This document shows, piece by piece, positions 1 to 8,365 of a stretch of DNA of 64,000 bases. The DNA comes from Bacillus fungorum (GTDB lineage Bacteria > Bacillota > Bacilli > Bacillales > Bacillaceae_G). The stretch covers positions 62,001 to 126,000 of the forward strand of contig NZ_NWUW01000007.1 of the NCBI RefSeq assembly GCF_002746455.1, read 5' to 3'. The notes beneath the pieces were generated by a model. It saw only the letters and a program-made list of their open reading frames with translations, was not told where the DNA came from and ran no database searches. The translations under genes and the position numbers were made by a program. Position 1 is the stretch's first letter. Each line of letters opens with the position of its first letter.

Positions 1-791
1 GTGAAGCTATCAATTTCTTTTAAGAATTCTTGTGGATCTGGTACTTCAAATTTACCTGAATGCTCTGGTTTTTTTGCTTCATTTAATGATTTTACAACTG
101 CTTCTTGAACAGTTTCCTTATCTTGACCAGGAGCAATTTTTACTGTTACAGAGTCGTAGTTGTTTTTCCCGAATAATACAGGCCAGTTTTCTGCTGAAAT
201 GACACCTTCTTTAAATGTCATGCCACCCATCATTGCCTTTACTGAATATACGCCAACTACTTTGTATGGTGTACCTTTTATATCTATATATAAGTTTGGT
301 TCCCATGAAGAATATAATTTATCAAAAGCATCTGTATTTAATACAATTGCATGTTCAGGTCTGTCTAAATCAGCTGCTGTTAAAAATCTGCCGTGCTCAA
401 GTTTGAATTTAGATGTATCTTCAAAATAATCACCTTTTGCACCGGTAATGTCAAGGTCTAATTCTTTTTTTCCTGCATATACTTTTTCTTTTCCTCTTAC
501 ATCTGGATAAACATCTTGCACACCAGAAATTTTGGATATACTTTCATACATGCTTGAGGAAATTTTCCCGTCCATATCTGAGTAATCTTCTGTCTTATAA
601 TTTACAGAAAACTGATCCTTTTTTTCGTTCCCAATTTGTTCGCGGAACTTTGCGTTTGTTCCATCCCCAATTGAGATAATGGTAATGATGGCACTAACCC
701 CAATAATAATTCCTAGCATCGTTAAGATAGAACGCATTTTATGAGCAAAGATAGAGGAAAGGGCCATGCGTATATTTTCACTCGTGTTCAA
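1..791 (-). CDS. MacB/YknZ-type ABC transporter permease (3' end off window)
   Basis: The frame is open from a TTG codon at 791 to the left edge, so about 263 N-terminal residues are visible and the C-terminal half lies outside. The N terminus (MNTSENIRMALSSIFAHK) leads into one hydrophobic helix with LGIIIGVSAII and then a long extracellular domain, the MacB-type arrangement of a four-helix permease with a large periplasmic-style domain. The start lies 2 bp beyond the stop of the ATPase gene, and the adaptor gene precedes that. This gives adaptor-ATPase-permease order as in yknX-yknY-yknZ, a B. subtilis operon implicated in resistance to the SdpC toxin. The substrate here is not known. TTG is chosen because no ATG lies near the ATPase stop and the protein start matches the family. 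Confidence 0.85.
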   Translation of the reverse strand, partial: MNTSENIRMALSSIFAHKMRSILTMLGIIIGVSAIITIISIGDGTNAKFREQIGNEKKDQFSVNYKTEDYSDMDGKISSSMYESISKISGVQDVYPDVRGKEKVYAGKKELDLDITGAKGDYFEDTSKFKLEHGRFLTAADLDRPEHAIVLNTDAFDKLYSSWEPNLYIDIKGTPYKVVGVYSVKAMMGGMTFKEGVISAENWPVLFGKNNYDSVTVKIAPGQDKETVQEAVVKSLNEAKKPEHSGKFEVPDPQEFLKEIDSF

Positions 792-793
792 AA

Positions 794-1468
794 TTAACCT
801 CTCCAATCTTGGACGATATTTCCGTCACGAATTACAATTTGACGTGCTGCAGCTTCCCCAATTTCACGATCGTGGGTAATCATAATGATTGTTGAGCCTT
901 GTTTGTTTAATTCGTAAAAGAGGTCCATAATTTGTGTACTTGTTTTCGTATCAAGTGCCCCCGTCGGTTCATCGGCTAAAATGAACTTTGGATTATTTAC
1001 GATTGCACGTGCGACTGCGACACGCTGTTTTTGTCCACCTGATAATTCGTTCGGCAGGTGAGTAGCACGATCAGCTAAACCTACTTTTGTTAAAGCGGCT
1101 AGTGAGCGCTCGCGTCGCTCTTTTTTATCAACACCTGCATAAATAAGAGGGAGTTCTACATTTTGAAGTGCTGTAAGTCTCGGTAATAACATGAAGTTTT
1201 GGAATACGAACCCAATCTCTTTATTACGCACGCGTGCAAGTTCTGTTTCAGACATGTTTGAAATATTTTGACCAGCTAGTTCATACGCACCTGTCGTTGG
1301 TTTATCTAAACAGCCGATAATGTTCATTAATGTTGATTTACCAGAACCAGATGGTCCCATAATAGAAGTGAATTCTCCTTGGTTCAGTGTTACATCAATG
1401 CCGTGTAATATTTGAACGGATTCTGCACCATTTTGGAAAGATTTCGTGATGCCTTTTAAGTTAATCAT
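794..1468 (-). CDS. MacB/YknY-type ABC transporter ATP-binding protein
   Basis: A 224-residue nucleotide-binding subunit that powers the neighbouring permease. Walker [10 protein letters not shown] is at residues 38-46, the signature LSGGQKQR in the 140s, and Walker [12 protein letters not shown] in the 160s, followed by the H-loop MITHD. The length and the PTGALD extension of Walker B are typical of the LolD/MacB/YknY subfamily, which couples to mechanotransmission exporters rather than channel-type importers. The start overlaps the adaptor stop by 4 bp (ATGA), indicating translational coupling within a three-gene operon. The exported substrate cannot be read from the sequence; toxin or antibiotic export is an inference from the family. 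Confidence 0.93.
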   Translation of the reverse strand: MINLKGITKSFQNGAESVQILHGIDVTLNQGEFTSIMGPSGSGKSTLMNIIGCLDKPTTGAYELAGQNISNMSETELARVRNKEIGFVFQNFMLLPRLTALQNVELPLIYAGVDKKERRERSLAALTKVGLADRATHLPNELSGGQKQRVAVARAIVNNPKFILADEPTGALDTKTSTQIMDLFYELNKQGSTIIMITHDREIGEAAARQIVIRDGNIVQDWRG

Positions 1469-2568
1469 CGGGCGACAACCTCCATACCATCTTTTAAGTC
1501 TTTTTCAGGTTTAGAGATAATTTGTTCTCCTTTTTTTACTCCAGAAACTTTTGCTTCGCTATCAGTCTCGAATTCAACAGTAACCGCTTGTTCTTTCGCT
1601 TTACCGTCTTTTACAACGAAGACAACATTTTTGTCACCTTTTTTCACGATGCTGCTTTTCGGAACAATTGTACCAGTTGCTTCGCCAGATTTACTTGTTA
1701 CGTAAACATGGAAACCGTTTTGTAATTCTTCACTATTATCTAACGTGACAGTGAATTGATAGTTAGAAACAGTTTTGTTTTCATCCATGCTCTTTAATGG
1801 CGTAGAACTAATTTCTGTTACTTTTCCTGTCCAAGTTTTACCAGCGACCGTTTTTGATGAAACAGTTACTTCTTGCCCAACTTTCATACTAGCAAGCTCA
1901 TATTCAGAAAGTTGACCTTTTACTTTAAATGGACCAGCGTGACGAAGAGTAATTCCACTCATACCTGTTTTTTCATCAGCAGTTTTCACAATATCATCAA
2001 TTACGCCATCGGTGGGACTCGTTACAGAAAGTGTGTTTACTTTCTCTTTTGCCGCTTTAATCATTTCATCAGATTTTTCAACTTCAAACTTTTTCATTTC
2101 AAGTTGCGATTCTAATTGTTGTACTTCGATTTCTGATGCTTTTAATGCTTCAGCAGGAAGACCCGCATTTTTATCTTTTTGTAATTTTTGTTTTGCTGTA
2201 TCAATTTGTTTTTGGAACAATGTTACTTCTTTTTGTGCGATTTTCTTTTGCATTTCTGCTTCTGTTACACCTTGTTTAGCAGTAGGATCATTATATTTAA
2301 ACAGAAGCTGCCCTTTTTTCACTTCATCACCTTTTTTTACAGCTAATTCATACGTACCTTTTGTTGGATCGAATGAAATAGTTTCAATTCCGTTTGGAAT
2401 AACTTCGCCTCCAAATTTTTGCGCGTTTTGGATTTGTTTTTCGGTTACTTTATATCCGCTATATGCCGTTGCTACTTCTGAACCGCCTCCAGCAAATGCA
2501 AAGTATGATCCAGCTGCAATTCCGATTGCTACTACACTAGTAATTAACACCTTATTTTTCTTCTTCAT
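1465..2568 (-). CDS. Efflux adaptor (HlyD/RND membrane-fusion type, YknX-like)
   Basis: A 367-residue adaptor with an N-terminal membrane anchor (KKKNKVLITSVVAIGIAAGSYFAF, split here only as a description: basic start then about 18 hydrophobic residues). Next come a barrel-sandwich hybrid half (about residues 75-95, KKGDEVKKGQLLFKY), a coiled-coil hairpin of about 80 residues rich in K, E and Q, the second lipoyl half (SPTDGVIDD) and beta-barrel domains. It is the first gene of the operon and should link the YknY/YknZ-like ATPase and permease to the cell envelope. A dyad at 2656-2673 upstream may be its operator. The family assignment is clear; the cargo is not. Confidence 0.9.
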   Translation of the reverse strand: MKKKNKVLITSVVAIGIAAGSYFAFAGGGSEVATAYSGYKVTEKQIQNAQKFGGEVIPNGIETISFDPTKGTYELAVKKGDEVKKGQLLFKYNDPTAKQGVTEAEMQKKIAQKEVTLFQKQIDTAKQKLQKDKNAGLPAEALKASEIEVQQLESQLEMKKFEVEKSDEMIKAAKEKVNTLSVTSPTDGVIDDIVKTADEKTGMSGITLRHAGPFKVKGQLSEYELASMKVGQEVTVSSKTVAGKTWTGKVTEISSTPLKSMDENKTVSNYQFTVTLDNSEELQNGFHVYVTSKSGEATGTIVPKSSIVKKGDKNVVFVVKDGKAKEQAVTVEFETDSEAKVSGVKKGEQIISKPEKDLKDGMEVVAR

Positions 2569-2655
2569 CTATTTATCACCTTTTCGTTCGTTTTAGTATC
2601 TACATTAAGTATAGAAGAGGGAAAGAATCTGACAAATCGTTTTAGCTTACAAAAA

Positions 2656-2673
2656 CCTTACAGTTTTGTAAGG
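2656..2673. promoter_or_regulatory. Dyad upstream of the efflux operon (candidate operator)
   Basis: CCTTACA-GTTT-TGTAAGG is a perfect 7-bp inverted repeat about 90 bp upstream of the adaptor start. Further half-sites of the same type (CTTAC at 2646-2650, GTAAG at 2688-2692) lie on both sides at roughly helical spacing. This looks like a response-regulator or repressor binding region, but no regulator gene is adjacent in the window and the assignment is inferred. Confidence 0.35.
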
Positions 2674-2779
2674 TATGAATATGTAAATGTAAGGCAAAGG
2701 TTGTCCCAGCCTAAGCAAATGAATTGACTCGTTGTTTCTTTCTTACAATAATATTGTATGGAGGAGAGGAGGAAGGAAG

Positions 2780-3028
2780 ATGGAAGCTTATTTTAGTGCG
2801 CATCCATTAAAACCATTTATTCCATACTCAAGGCAACACGTCCTTATATTATTTATTATGTTGGTGGGGATATTTTTTCTGTATCAATACCAAGATGTAT
2901 TACGGCAAAGTGAGTGGAATATAACGGTTCGATATGCGATTGCATGTTTATTTATAGGATGTTTTATTTTGTATATGCCGTTTGCGAAAAGTGAAGGGCA
3001 TGCGCATAAAGAATCACTAGGATCATAA
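2780..3028 (+). CDS. Small two-helix membrane protein, unknown function
   Basis: I do not recognise this 82-residue protein. The start at 2780 is chosen over an upstream in-frame ATG (2732) because GGAGGAAGG sits just before it. Two hydrophobic segments are visible (about residues 20-36, HVLILFIMLVGIFFLYQ, and 47-65, YAIACLFIGCFILYMPF), joined by a short polar loop, with a charged His-containing tail. A strong terminator overlaps the stop codon, so the gene is a unit on its own, separate from the permease genes that follow. Homologous small membrane proteins are common in Bacillus and mostly uncharacterised. Confidence 0.65.
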   Translation: MEAYFSAHPLKPFIPYSRQHVLILFIMLVGIFFLYQYQDVLRQSEWNITVRYAIACLFIGCFILYMPFAKSEGHAHKESLGS

Positions 3029-3044
3029 CCTAGTGATTTTTTTT
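3013..3044 (+). terminator. Intrinsic terminator of the small membrane protein gene
   Basis: ATCACTAGG / CCTAGTGAT stem followed by a run of eight T. The stem overlaps the last codons and the stop at 3026-3028. Confidence 0.85.
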
Positions 3045-3115
3045 GTGAATATTTACAATTCAGAAAATTAAGAATAAAATTAAAGGGTAAATTATATAAA
3101 GAGAGAAGGGAAAAC

Positions 3116-3982
3116 GTGGTCAAAAAAGTTTTTCTAAATGGGATGGAAGTGACGGTTCAATTTATTATTTCGATTTTGGGTATTATTTGTTTAGGGGCAC
3201 TGCCGAAGTTATTTTATGGATTTGAGCTGCATGTATCAAAGTACATACAGAGTTTAAAAGAAGTGTTTGTAAACTTAATGGACATCTCCAATTTTAAATA
3301 TGTGGGAGATAAATTTTTATTTCCGCAGTTGTTCGTCCATTATAAAGAAACGATTGTTATATTTTTAGCTGCTTTTTGTATTTCATTATTTGTAGCATTT
3401 TGTATTGTTTATGTGATTATGAGTAGTTCACCTCGTATACAACATCGTATTAAATCATTTCTTATCTTCCTAGAATCTATTCCAGACATTTTACTTATTT
3501 TAGTATCGCAAATTTTAGTTGTATGGGTTTTTAAACAAACAGGCTTTTTACCTTTTCAAATTGCGTCAATCGGAGGCGAGTCGATTAGAGGATTGCCGAT
3601 ATTTTGTTTGAGTATACCGACTACAATTCTGTTTGTAAAAATGTTAGTGCTTCGTTTCGAAAATGAGCTAGAAAAAGATTATGTACTATTTGCTAAGGCG
3701 AAAGGGCTGGGGCGCTTTCATATTTTAAATCGTCATATTTTACGAAATGTGTTGCTTAGTACACTATTCTTTGCGAAAACGAATATCTTTTTTATGTTAT
3801 CTAATTTATATATTATAGAATGGATTTTTAATACGGGTGGTATTTTTATGTTTTTGAAATCGTATGAAGGTATTAGGATTGAGGTTTTCATCGTTAGTGT
3901 GCTTCTTATATATATTCCGATTTTTATTTTATTTAAATTGTTTCATTATCTCATTCCGGCTGCGATGAAGGAGAGATTATAA
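3116..3982 (+). CDS. Oligopeptide-type ABC transporter permease (AppB/DppB-like)
   Basis: A 288-residue integral membrane protein with about six hydrophobic helices and the BPD_transp_1 coupling region: FAKAKGLGRFHILNRHILRN at about residues 190-212 is a version of the EAA loop that contacts the ATPase. The GTG start follows GAGAGAAGGG. It is followed after 1 bp by a second permease, the usual B/C pair of dipeptide, oligopeptide or nickel importers. No substrate-binding protein and no ATPase gene flank the pair, so it must borrow partners or be a divergent family. The EAA loop is less conserved than in OppB, which fits a specialised role. Confidence 0.85.
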   Translation: MVKKVFLNGMEVTVQFIISILGIICLGALPKLFYGFELHVSKYIQSLKEVFVNLMDISNFKYVGDKFLFPQLFVHYKETIVIFLAAFCISLFVAFCIVYVIMSSSPRIQHRIKSFLIFLESIPDILLILVSQILVVWVFKQTGFLPFQIASIGGESIRGLPIFCLSIPTTILFVKMLVLRFENELEKDYVLFAKAKGLGRFHILNRHILRNVLLSTLFFAKTNIFFMLSNLYIIEWIFNTGGIFMFLKSYEGIRIEVFIVSVLLIYIPIFILFKLFHYLIPAAMKERL

Positions 3983-3983
3983 T

Positions 3984-4988
3984 ATGTGGACGTATATAAA
4001 ACGTGATAAAAGATTTTGGATAAGCATTGGGTTTCTTCTCCTATTAGTTCTTTTGAGCATCGGAAATACGATATGGAATGATGGACATATTAGACAAGTT
4101 ACATTGCAATATGATGCGGATGAAAATCCAGAAGTGCCACCGTTTCCACCTTCATTACAATTTTTACTTGGGACAGACCAGAAAGGGTATGACCTGTTAC
4201 ATTTAGTCATTGAGGGCGCGAAGTGGACAATTGGTATATCTATTTTAATTGCGGCACTTAGAATGGTAATAGGTGTTTTTTTTGGTGTTGTGCTTGGAAC
4301 ATATGTAAAAAGAGGTTTTTCAAAAATCGAGGCTTTTTTTGATAGTTTTACAGTTATTCCAACAGTTATGATTGCGTATTTTTTTCTACAATCTGCAAAT
4401 GCATTTGGAAGCGGAGAGGAGACAACAACCTTTTTTGAAAGGGCTTCGTTTCAAGTTTTATTACTTGTAATGCTTGTGATGCCAGTTATTGCGCTGTATG
4501 TTGCGAAGGAAGTTCGTAAATTGAGAAGCGAAGAATTTATTGAGGCTGCGTGCATATTAGGTGGATCAAGAAGGCACATTGTTATAAAACATATTTTTCC
4601 GCATCTTTATATGACGTTTATACTTGTATTTTTTCAGCAGTTTACGCAAACCCTTACTATTTTACTGCACTTAGGGTTACTGGAAATATTCTTTGGCGGA
4701 ACGGTTAAGTTTTTAGGGCCGATAGAAGAAATAGACTCTTACACGCATGAATGGTCAGGTTTAATTGGAGTTTATTTTAGATCATTAACAGTGAATCCAT
4801 GGATTCCTCTCGTTCCCATTACGTTTTTTGGACTTACTATTTTTTCAGGAAATATGATTGTAAAAAGTATAGAAGAGGCGATGATGAAAGTAAGATTAGG
4901 GGGAGAGAGAAGAAAGGAAGTTGTAGAAGAGGAACAACCTGCTGTGCAGTCAAAAGAAGAGTTATTTACTTTTAAACATACGATGTGA
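3984..4988 (+). CDS. Oligopeptide-type ABC transporter permease (AppC/DppC-like)
   Basis: A 334-residue partner of the preceding permease. The N-terminal helix (about residues 12-29) is followed by the segment FLLGTDQKGYDLLHLVIEGA, the FGTD-x-GRD-like motif of DppC/OppC proteins. The EAA-type loop EFIEAACILGGSRRHIVIKH is at about residues 187-206. The charged C-terminal tail of about 35 residues (GGERRKEVVEEEQPAVQSKEE) is longer than usual and may be a cytosolic extension. The gene begins 1 bp after the stop of the first permease, so the two are translationally linked. Substrate unknown. Confidence 0.85.
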   Translation: MWTYIKRDKRFWISIGFLLLLVLLSIGNTIWNDGHIRQVTLQYDADENPEVPPFPPSLQFLLGTDQKGYDLLHLVIEGAKWTIGISILIAALRMVIGVFFGVVLGTYVKRGFSKIEAFFDSFTVIPTVMIAYFFLQSANAFGSGEETTTFFERASFQVLLLVMLVMPVIALYVAKEVRKLRSEEFIEAACILGGSRRHIVIKHIFPHLYMTFILVFFQQFTQTLTILLHLGLLEIFFGGTVKFLGPIEEIDSYTHEWSGLIGVYFRSLTVNPWIPLVPITFFGLTIFSGNMIVKSIEEAMMKVRLGGERRKEVVEEEQPAVQSKEELFTFKHTM

Positions 4989-4991
4989 AAA

Positions 4992-5033
4992 TAAAAAGAA
5001 GCAAGCATGTATTTCATGCTTGCTTCTTTTCTT
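4992..5033. terminator. Bidirectional terminator between the ABC permease and brnQ
   Basis: A 14-bp stem AAGAAGCAAGCATG / CATGCTTGCTTCTT with a 5-nt loop, T-rich on the right and A-rich on the left. It can end both the plus-strand permease transcript and the convergent minus-strand brnQ transcript. Confidence 0.85.
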
Positions 5034-6349
5034 TATTTTGTAGAAACTTCACCTTCAGTTTCTGATTGCGGAATATAGTATCCGATTATACCACCGATGA
5101 TTGCTGGAATAATCCAGCCAATTCCTAAGTTATAAAAAGGAATGGTGTGTACAATATTCGCAATAAAACCTGGTATCATTTCCACATTATCAAGTGCATG
5201 AATACAGCTAATAATGAATGCTGCGATCATTGCTCCAATGTAGACAGAAGGTTTACGTTTCGTATATTTATCAATAAATGATAGGGAAATTAAAATGATT
5301 GTAATTGGATATAAAATAATTAATACAGGTAAAGTAATTTTAATTAATAAACTTAATCCTAAGTTTGAAATCACGAAGCTGAAAATACAAACATATAGTA
5401 CGAGCTTCTTATATGAAACATTTGTTAACACTGTTGTGAAATAGTTGGCGAATGCACTTACAACACCAATTGCTGTGGTTAAGCAAGCGAAGATAATTGC
5501 GATACTTAATAAAACATTACCGCTTGTCCCAAAGAATTGGTACATAACAGTAGCTAATAGTTGACCACCGTTTTCGAATTGTCCCAAGTTGCCGTTAGAA
5601 GCGCCGATATAACCGAGTAAGAAATAAACAATTGTTAAGAATAGGGCTGCAATGCTCCCGCAAATAATTGTATATTTCGCAATCGATTTTTTCTCTTGTA
5701 TACCGTTTTGGCGAATTGCATTTACAACAATCGTTGATAATACGAGCGCTCCAATTGCATCTAACGTTAAAAATCCTTCAAGAAATCCTTTGAAAAATGG
5801 AATTTCTTTATAGTCACCAACAGGTTCTGCAAATGTTCCTGGCGAAAGAATCGCTTTTGTTGCCATAATTGCAATAATTCCAAGTAAAATTGGTGTTAAT
5901 ATTTTTCCGATATGATCTACTAATTTTGATGGATTTAATGATAAGAAGTAAACGACTGTAAAGAAAATCGCACTAAAAACTAACATAGAGTACCATTGGT
6001 CCGGGAAAAGTGGTGCAATCCCAATTTCGTAAGATACAGATCCAGTTCGTGGAATAACAAATAGTGGGCCGATTGAAAGATAAATAATGATAGCGAATAC
6101 TGCTGCGAATTTTGGATGAACACGGCTTGCTAAAGTGTTAAAACTACCACCGGAAAGGGCAACAGCGACAATAGCAAGTAAAGATAAACCGACGTCTGTA
6201 ATAATAAATCCTGTAATGGAAACCCACATATTTCCTCCGGAAGAAAGACCGAGAAGGGGCGGGAAAATCATATTACCAGCACCGAAGAAAACTGCGAATA
6301 GTAATAAACTAATCGAAAGTATTTGCGCTGGTTTTAAAGTTGTACGCAT
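5033..6349 (-). CDS. brnQ: Branched-chain amino acid:cation symporter BrnQ
   Basis: A 438-residue LIVCS-family carrier that imports leucine, isoleucine and valine with Na+ or H+. About twelve hydrophobic helices span the protein. The family signature near the N terminus, LFAVFFGAGNMIFPPLLG (about residues 17-34), is intact, and the length matches BrnQ proteins (about 430-450). AGGAGGAT-type ribosome binding sequence lies just upstream of the ATG at 6349. No T-box is visible in the 217-bp upstream gap, so control by leucine-tRNA is not indicated; CodY control would be plausible but no box was verified. Confidence 0.93.
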   Translation of the reverse strand: MRTTLKPAQILSISLLLFAVFFGAGNMIFPPLLGLSSGGNMWVSITGFIITDVGLSLLAIVAVALSGGSFNTLASRVHPKFAAVFAIIIYLSIGPLFVIPRTGSVSYEIGIAPLFPDQWYSMLVFSAIFFTVVYFLSLNPSKLVDHIGKILTPILLGIIAIMATKAILSPGTFAEPVGDYKEIPFFKGFLEGFLTLDAIGALVLSTIVVNAIRQNGIQEKKSIAKYTIICGSIAALFLTIVYFLLGYIGASNGNLGQFENGGQLLATVMYQFFGTSGNVLLSIAIIFACLTTAIGVVSAFANYFTTVLTNVSYKKLVLYVCIFSFVISNLGLSLLIKITLPVLIILYPITIILISLSFIDKYTKRKPSVYIGAMIAAFIISCIHALDNVEMIPGFIANIVHTIPFYNLGIGWIIPAIIGGIIGYYIPQSETEGEVSTK

Positions 6350-6536
6350 ATAAAGAAAATCCTCCTAATGATTGTTTTTGTCGAAAATTCAAACAATTTG
6401 TCGAGTAACTGTTACTATTTTAAAGGTCTGATGACTAGAAAGCAATAGGGAATTTTAAAAATATTTTAAAATAATGCGTAAAATTGAATAAATATGCTAT
6501 TTATATGTTTAATAAGAAGGATTTAACTTTAAACGT

Positions 6537-6568
6537 AAAAAAACACATATCGCTAGGATACGTGTGTT
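6537..6568 (-). terminator. Terminator of the cotJ operon
   Basis: On the minus strand an AACACA-family stem with a 2-nt bulge and a TAGC loop is followed by a run of T just after the cotJC stop. Confidence 0.7.
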
Positions 6569-7136
6569 AAAAATAAATTTTTCGATCGCGTTCTTCTTTT
6601 AAAATTTCAACTGCTTCTCGGAAACGTTGAGAATGTACAATTTCTCGTTCACGTAAAAAGCGCAAGCTGTCATTTATGTCGGGATCGTCAGATAAATCAA
6701 TTAGCCATTGATAAGTTGCTCTTGCTTTCTCTTCAGCAGCAATATCTTCATATAAATCTGCAATAGGGTCTCCTTTTGCTTGAATATAAGTAGCAGTAAA
6801 AGGAACGCCACCTGCATTATGATAAAACAAAGCACTATCGTGATTAGCGTACTGTGCGTCTAATCCAGCAGCTTTCATTTGCTCTGGTGTTGCATCTTTT
6901 GTTAACTTATAAATCATTGTTGCAATCATTTCTAAATGTGCGAATTCTTCTGTACCAATGTCGGTTAGTAAGCCGACAACTTTGTCAGGAATTGTATAAC
7001 GTTGATTTAAGTAGCGAAGAGCAGCAGCTAGTTCGCCGTCCGCACCGCCATATTGTTCAACTAATAATTTGGCGAGTGCTGGATTACAAGTACTCACTTT
7101 AACTGGATATTGTAATTTCTTTTCATAAATCCACAT
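6567..7136 (-). CDS. cotJC: Spore coat protein CotJC (manganese catalase family)
   Basis: A 189-residue protein with the ferritin-like four-helix fold of dimanganese catalases. Metal-ligand-type residues are seen in GADGELAAALRYLNQRY (about residues 31-47), DIGTEEFAHLEMIATMI (about 62-78) and the later EDIAAEEKARATYQWL helix. It starts with MWIYEKKLQYPVKV, the typical CotJC N terminus. CotJC is a forespore/coat-associated protein of the cotJABC operon expressed under sigma-E in B. subtilis. Here it is separated from cotJB by a 158-bp bcr1 element, whereas the genes are normally nearly contiguous, so its expression may depend on transcription through the repeat. Confidence 0.95.
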   Translation of the reverse strand: MWIYEKKLQYPVKVSTCNPALAKLLVEQYGGADGELAAALRYLNQRYTIPDKVVGLLTDIGTEEFAHLEMIATMIYKLTKDATPEQMKAAGLDAQYANHDSALFYHNAGGVPFTATYIQAKGDPIADLYEDIAAEEKARATYQWLIDLSDDPDINDSLRFLREREIVHSQRFREAVEILKEERDRKIYF

Positions 7137-7147
7137 AGTTTCTCTCC

Positions 7148-7305
7148 TTTATCCCGCTATTTGCGGACAGTAAGACTCCCATCTCAAAATTCGACTGGAG
7201 CAAAGAAGTTAGGTGGGAGTCGGGCTACCCGTAAACGCTCGATTGGTTCAACTAATAATCAGTGGAGGATGAACCAAACCCTCACTAATTAAAGTTTCAC
7301 TTTAT
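7148..7305. repeat. bcr1 repeat element with TTTAT target duplication
   Basis: A roughly 148-bp element from CCCGCTATTTGCGG (7153) to AAAGTTTCAC (7300), bounded by direct TTTAT repeats at 7148-7152 and 7301-7305. Internal inverted repeats include AGACTCCCA against TGGGAGTC and GGTTCA against TGAACC, so its RNA would fold strongly. The sequence agrees with my recollection of bcr1, a mobile non-coding repeat known only from the B. cereus group. It sits between cotJB and cotJC, and the right TTTAT copy contains the cotJB stop codon (TAA on the minus strand). Confidence 0.88.
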
Positions 7306-7577
7306 ATTTGCCATGGCCAAGGCCCTTTGCTCCATTCCCATGGAGCGTTAGAATAACTATTTCCAAACTGCTGAAGCGGCCCGTATTTTTCTTCAATCTT
7401 TTGCTGTAATACTCTCCGTTTATAGGAGAAATCATTGAATTGATTTATAGCCGCAGTATCGTCGGGATGTGTATCTAAGTAGAGGGTAAGTTCAACTAAT
7501 ACAAAGTCTAGTTCTTGTAGTTCTTCAATCCATTTGTAATATTCATCAGGTAATGTCTGCGTCACGTTTTTATTCAC
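7302..7577 (-). CDS. cotJB: Spore coat protein CotJB
   Basis: A 91-residue protein with the CotJB family pattern: YKWIEELQELDFVLVELTLYLDTHPDDTAAI (pieces at about residues 14-45), then YKRRVLQQKIEEKYGPLQ and a terminal SNAPWEWSKGPWPWQI, rich in Trp. It is a component of the CotJ sub-complex of the spore coat. The start overlaps the cotJA stop by 4 bp, so the two are coupled. The stop codon lies inside the target duplication of the adjacent bcr1 element; the encoded C terminus still looks complete. Confidence 0.95.
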   Translation of the reverse strand: MNKNVTQTLPDEYYKWIEELQELDFVLVELTLYLDTHPDDTAAINQFNDFSYKRRVLQQKIEEKYGPLQQFGNSYSNAPWEWSKGPWPWQI

Positions 7578-7789
7578 CGTCCTTTTTTATAAGGATTTTC
7601 ATAAAAATCATAAAAAGCAGGCCAGAGAGTTCCTTTTCTTAAAGCTTCTTTTGGTGGGAATTGGGGTAGGTTAGGTGGTTGAAAGCCCATAAATAGGTGT
7701 GGGGGAGTTGAGTAATATTTCTTTCCAATTGGAGGGCAAGGATCATTTGGACCGTGATAAGGTATGTAAGATTTCATAAATTTATCCAT
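7574..7789 (-). CDS. cotJA: Spore coat-associated protein CotJA
   Basis: A 71-residue Pro/Tyr-rich protein (MDKFMKSYIPYHGPNDPCPP...) with the family core YSTPPHLFMGFQPPNLPQFPPKEALRKGTLWPAFYDFY in the second half, quoted here only in part by position (about residues 27-64). The start at 7789 is preferred to an ATG 12 codons upstream because AAAGGAGG lies 9 bp before it. First gene of cotJABC; products are deposited in the spore coat, and cotJ expression is sporulation-specific in B. subtilis. Confidence 0.93.
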   Translation of the reverse strand: MDKFMKSYIPYHGPNDPCPPIGKKYYSTPPHLFMGFQPPNLPQFPPKEALRKGTLWPAFYDFYENPYKKGR

Positions 7790-7897
7790 GTTACACGCCT
7801 CCTTTATAAATGAAATATTCATCACTATGTATTGTATTCGTACATAATTGCAAATTATGACTCATATAGAAAACTAAAAGGGGCAGGGGGAGTGCGG

Positions 7898-8308
7898 ATG
7901 GAAAGTGTTACAACATGTATTGTATTAGAATCTAAAAACTTAAAGGAAACATTATATTTTTATGAAGGAATTCTAGGTTTTAAACCGAGTAAGAAGAGGC
8001 CACAAATACGTGTAACAGGTGTGTGGTATGATATTTGTTCAACGAGAATTTGTTTTGTTGTGAACAGGGGATTGGGAGAGTATCGAGAAACTGTTACATC
8101 ATCAGTGAAGGAACTATTGTTAAAAACTACAAATATCGAGCGGTTAAAGAAAAAGTTAGCGTTTTATCAAATATCATTTGTAGAAGAGCGCTGCGGTGAA
8201 GAAGTTAGAATAATATTTCATGATCCAGATGGTTATACACTTCAATTTACTTCAATAGAGAACATAGAAGAGAGATTTTTGCAATGTAATAATCTGAATG
8301 GTGAATAA
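7898..8308 (+). CDS. VOC-family (glyoxalase/bleomycin-resistance fold) protein
   Basis: A 136-residue single-domain member of the vicinal oxygen chelate superfamily. The first beta-alpha-beta unit is VTTCIVLESKNLKETLYFYEGILGFKPS and the last contains FHDPDGYTLQFTSIE (split positions about 3-30 and 107-121), the HDPDGxxLQF ending typical of glyoxalase-like and dioxygenase-like members. The start is placed at the ATG at 7898 after GGGGGAG; a GTG two codons upstream is an alternative. The gene is divergent from cotJ. The specific reaction cannot be predicted. Confidence 0.75.
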   Translation: MESVTTCIVLESKNLKETLYFYEGILGFKPSKKRPQIRVTGVWYDICSTRICFVVNRGLGEYRETVTSSVKELLLKTTNIERLKKKLAFYQISFVEERCGEEVRIIFHDPDGYTLQFTSIENIEERFLQCNNLNGE

Positions 8309-8315
8309 AAAAATA

Positions 8316-8361
8316 TTGACAAGCTTAGGCAAATATTTTAATGTGATTGTATAAAATTGTG
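8316..8361 (+). promoter_or_regulatory. Candidate promoter for the manganese riboswitch transcript
   Basis: TTGACA at 8316-8321 is a perfect -35 hexamer. TTTAAT (8337-8342, 15 bp away) or TAATGT (8339-8344, 17 bp away) could serve as -10. It lies just upstream of the riboswitch aptamer. Confidence 0.5.
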
Positions 8362-8365
8362 TATA

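Noticed and set aside
6350..6566. T-box leader for brnQ
   Set aside because: No specifier or T-box bulge sequence was found; only the cotJ terminator is present.
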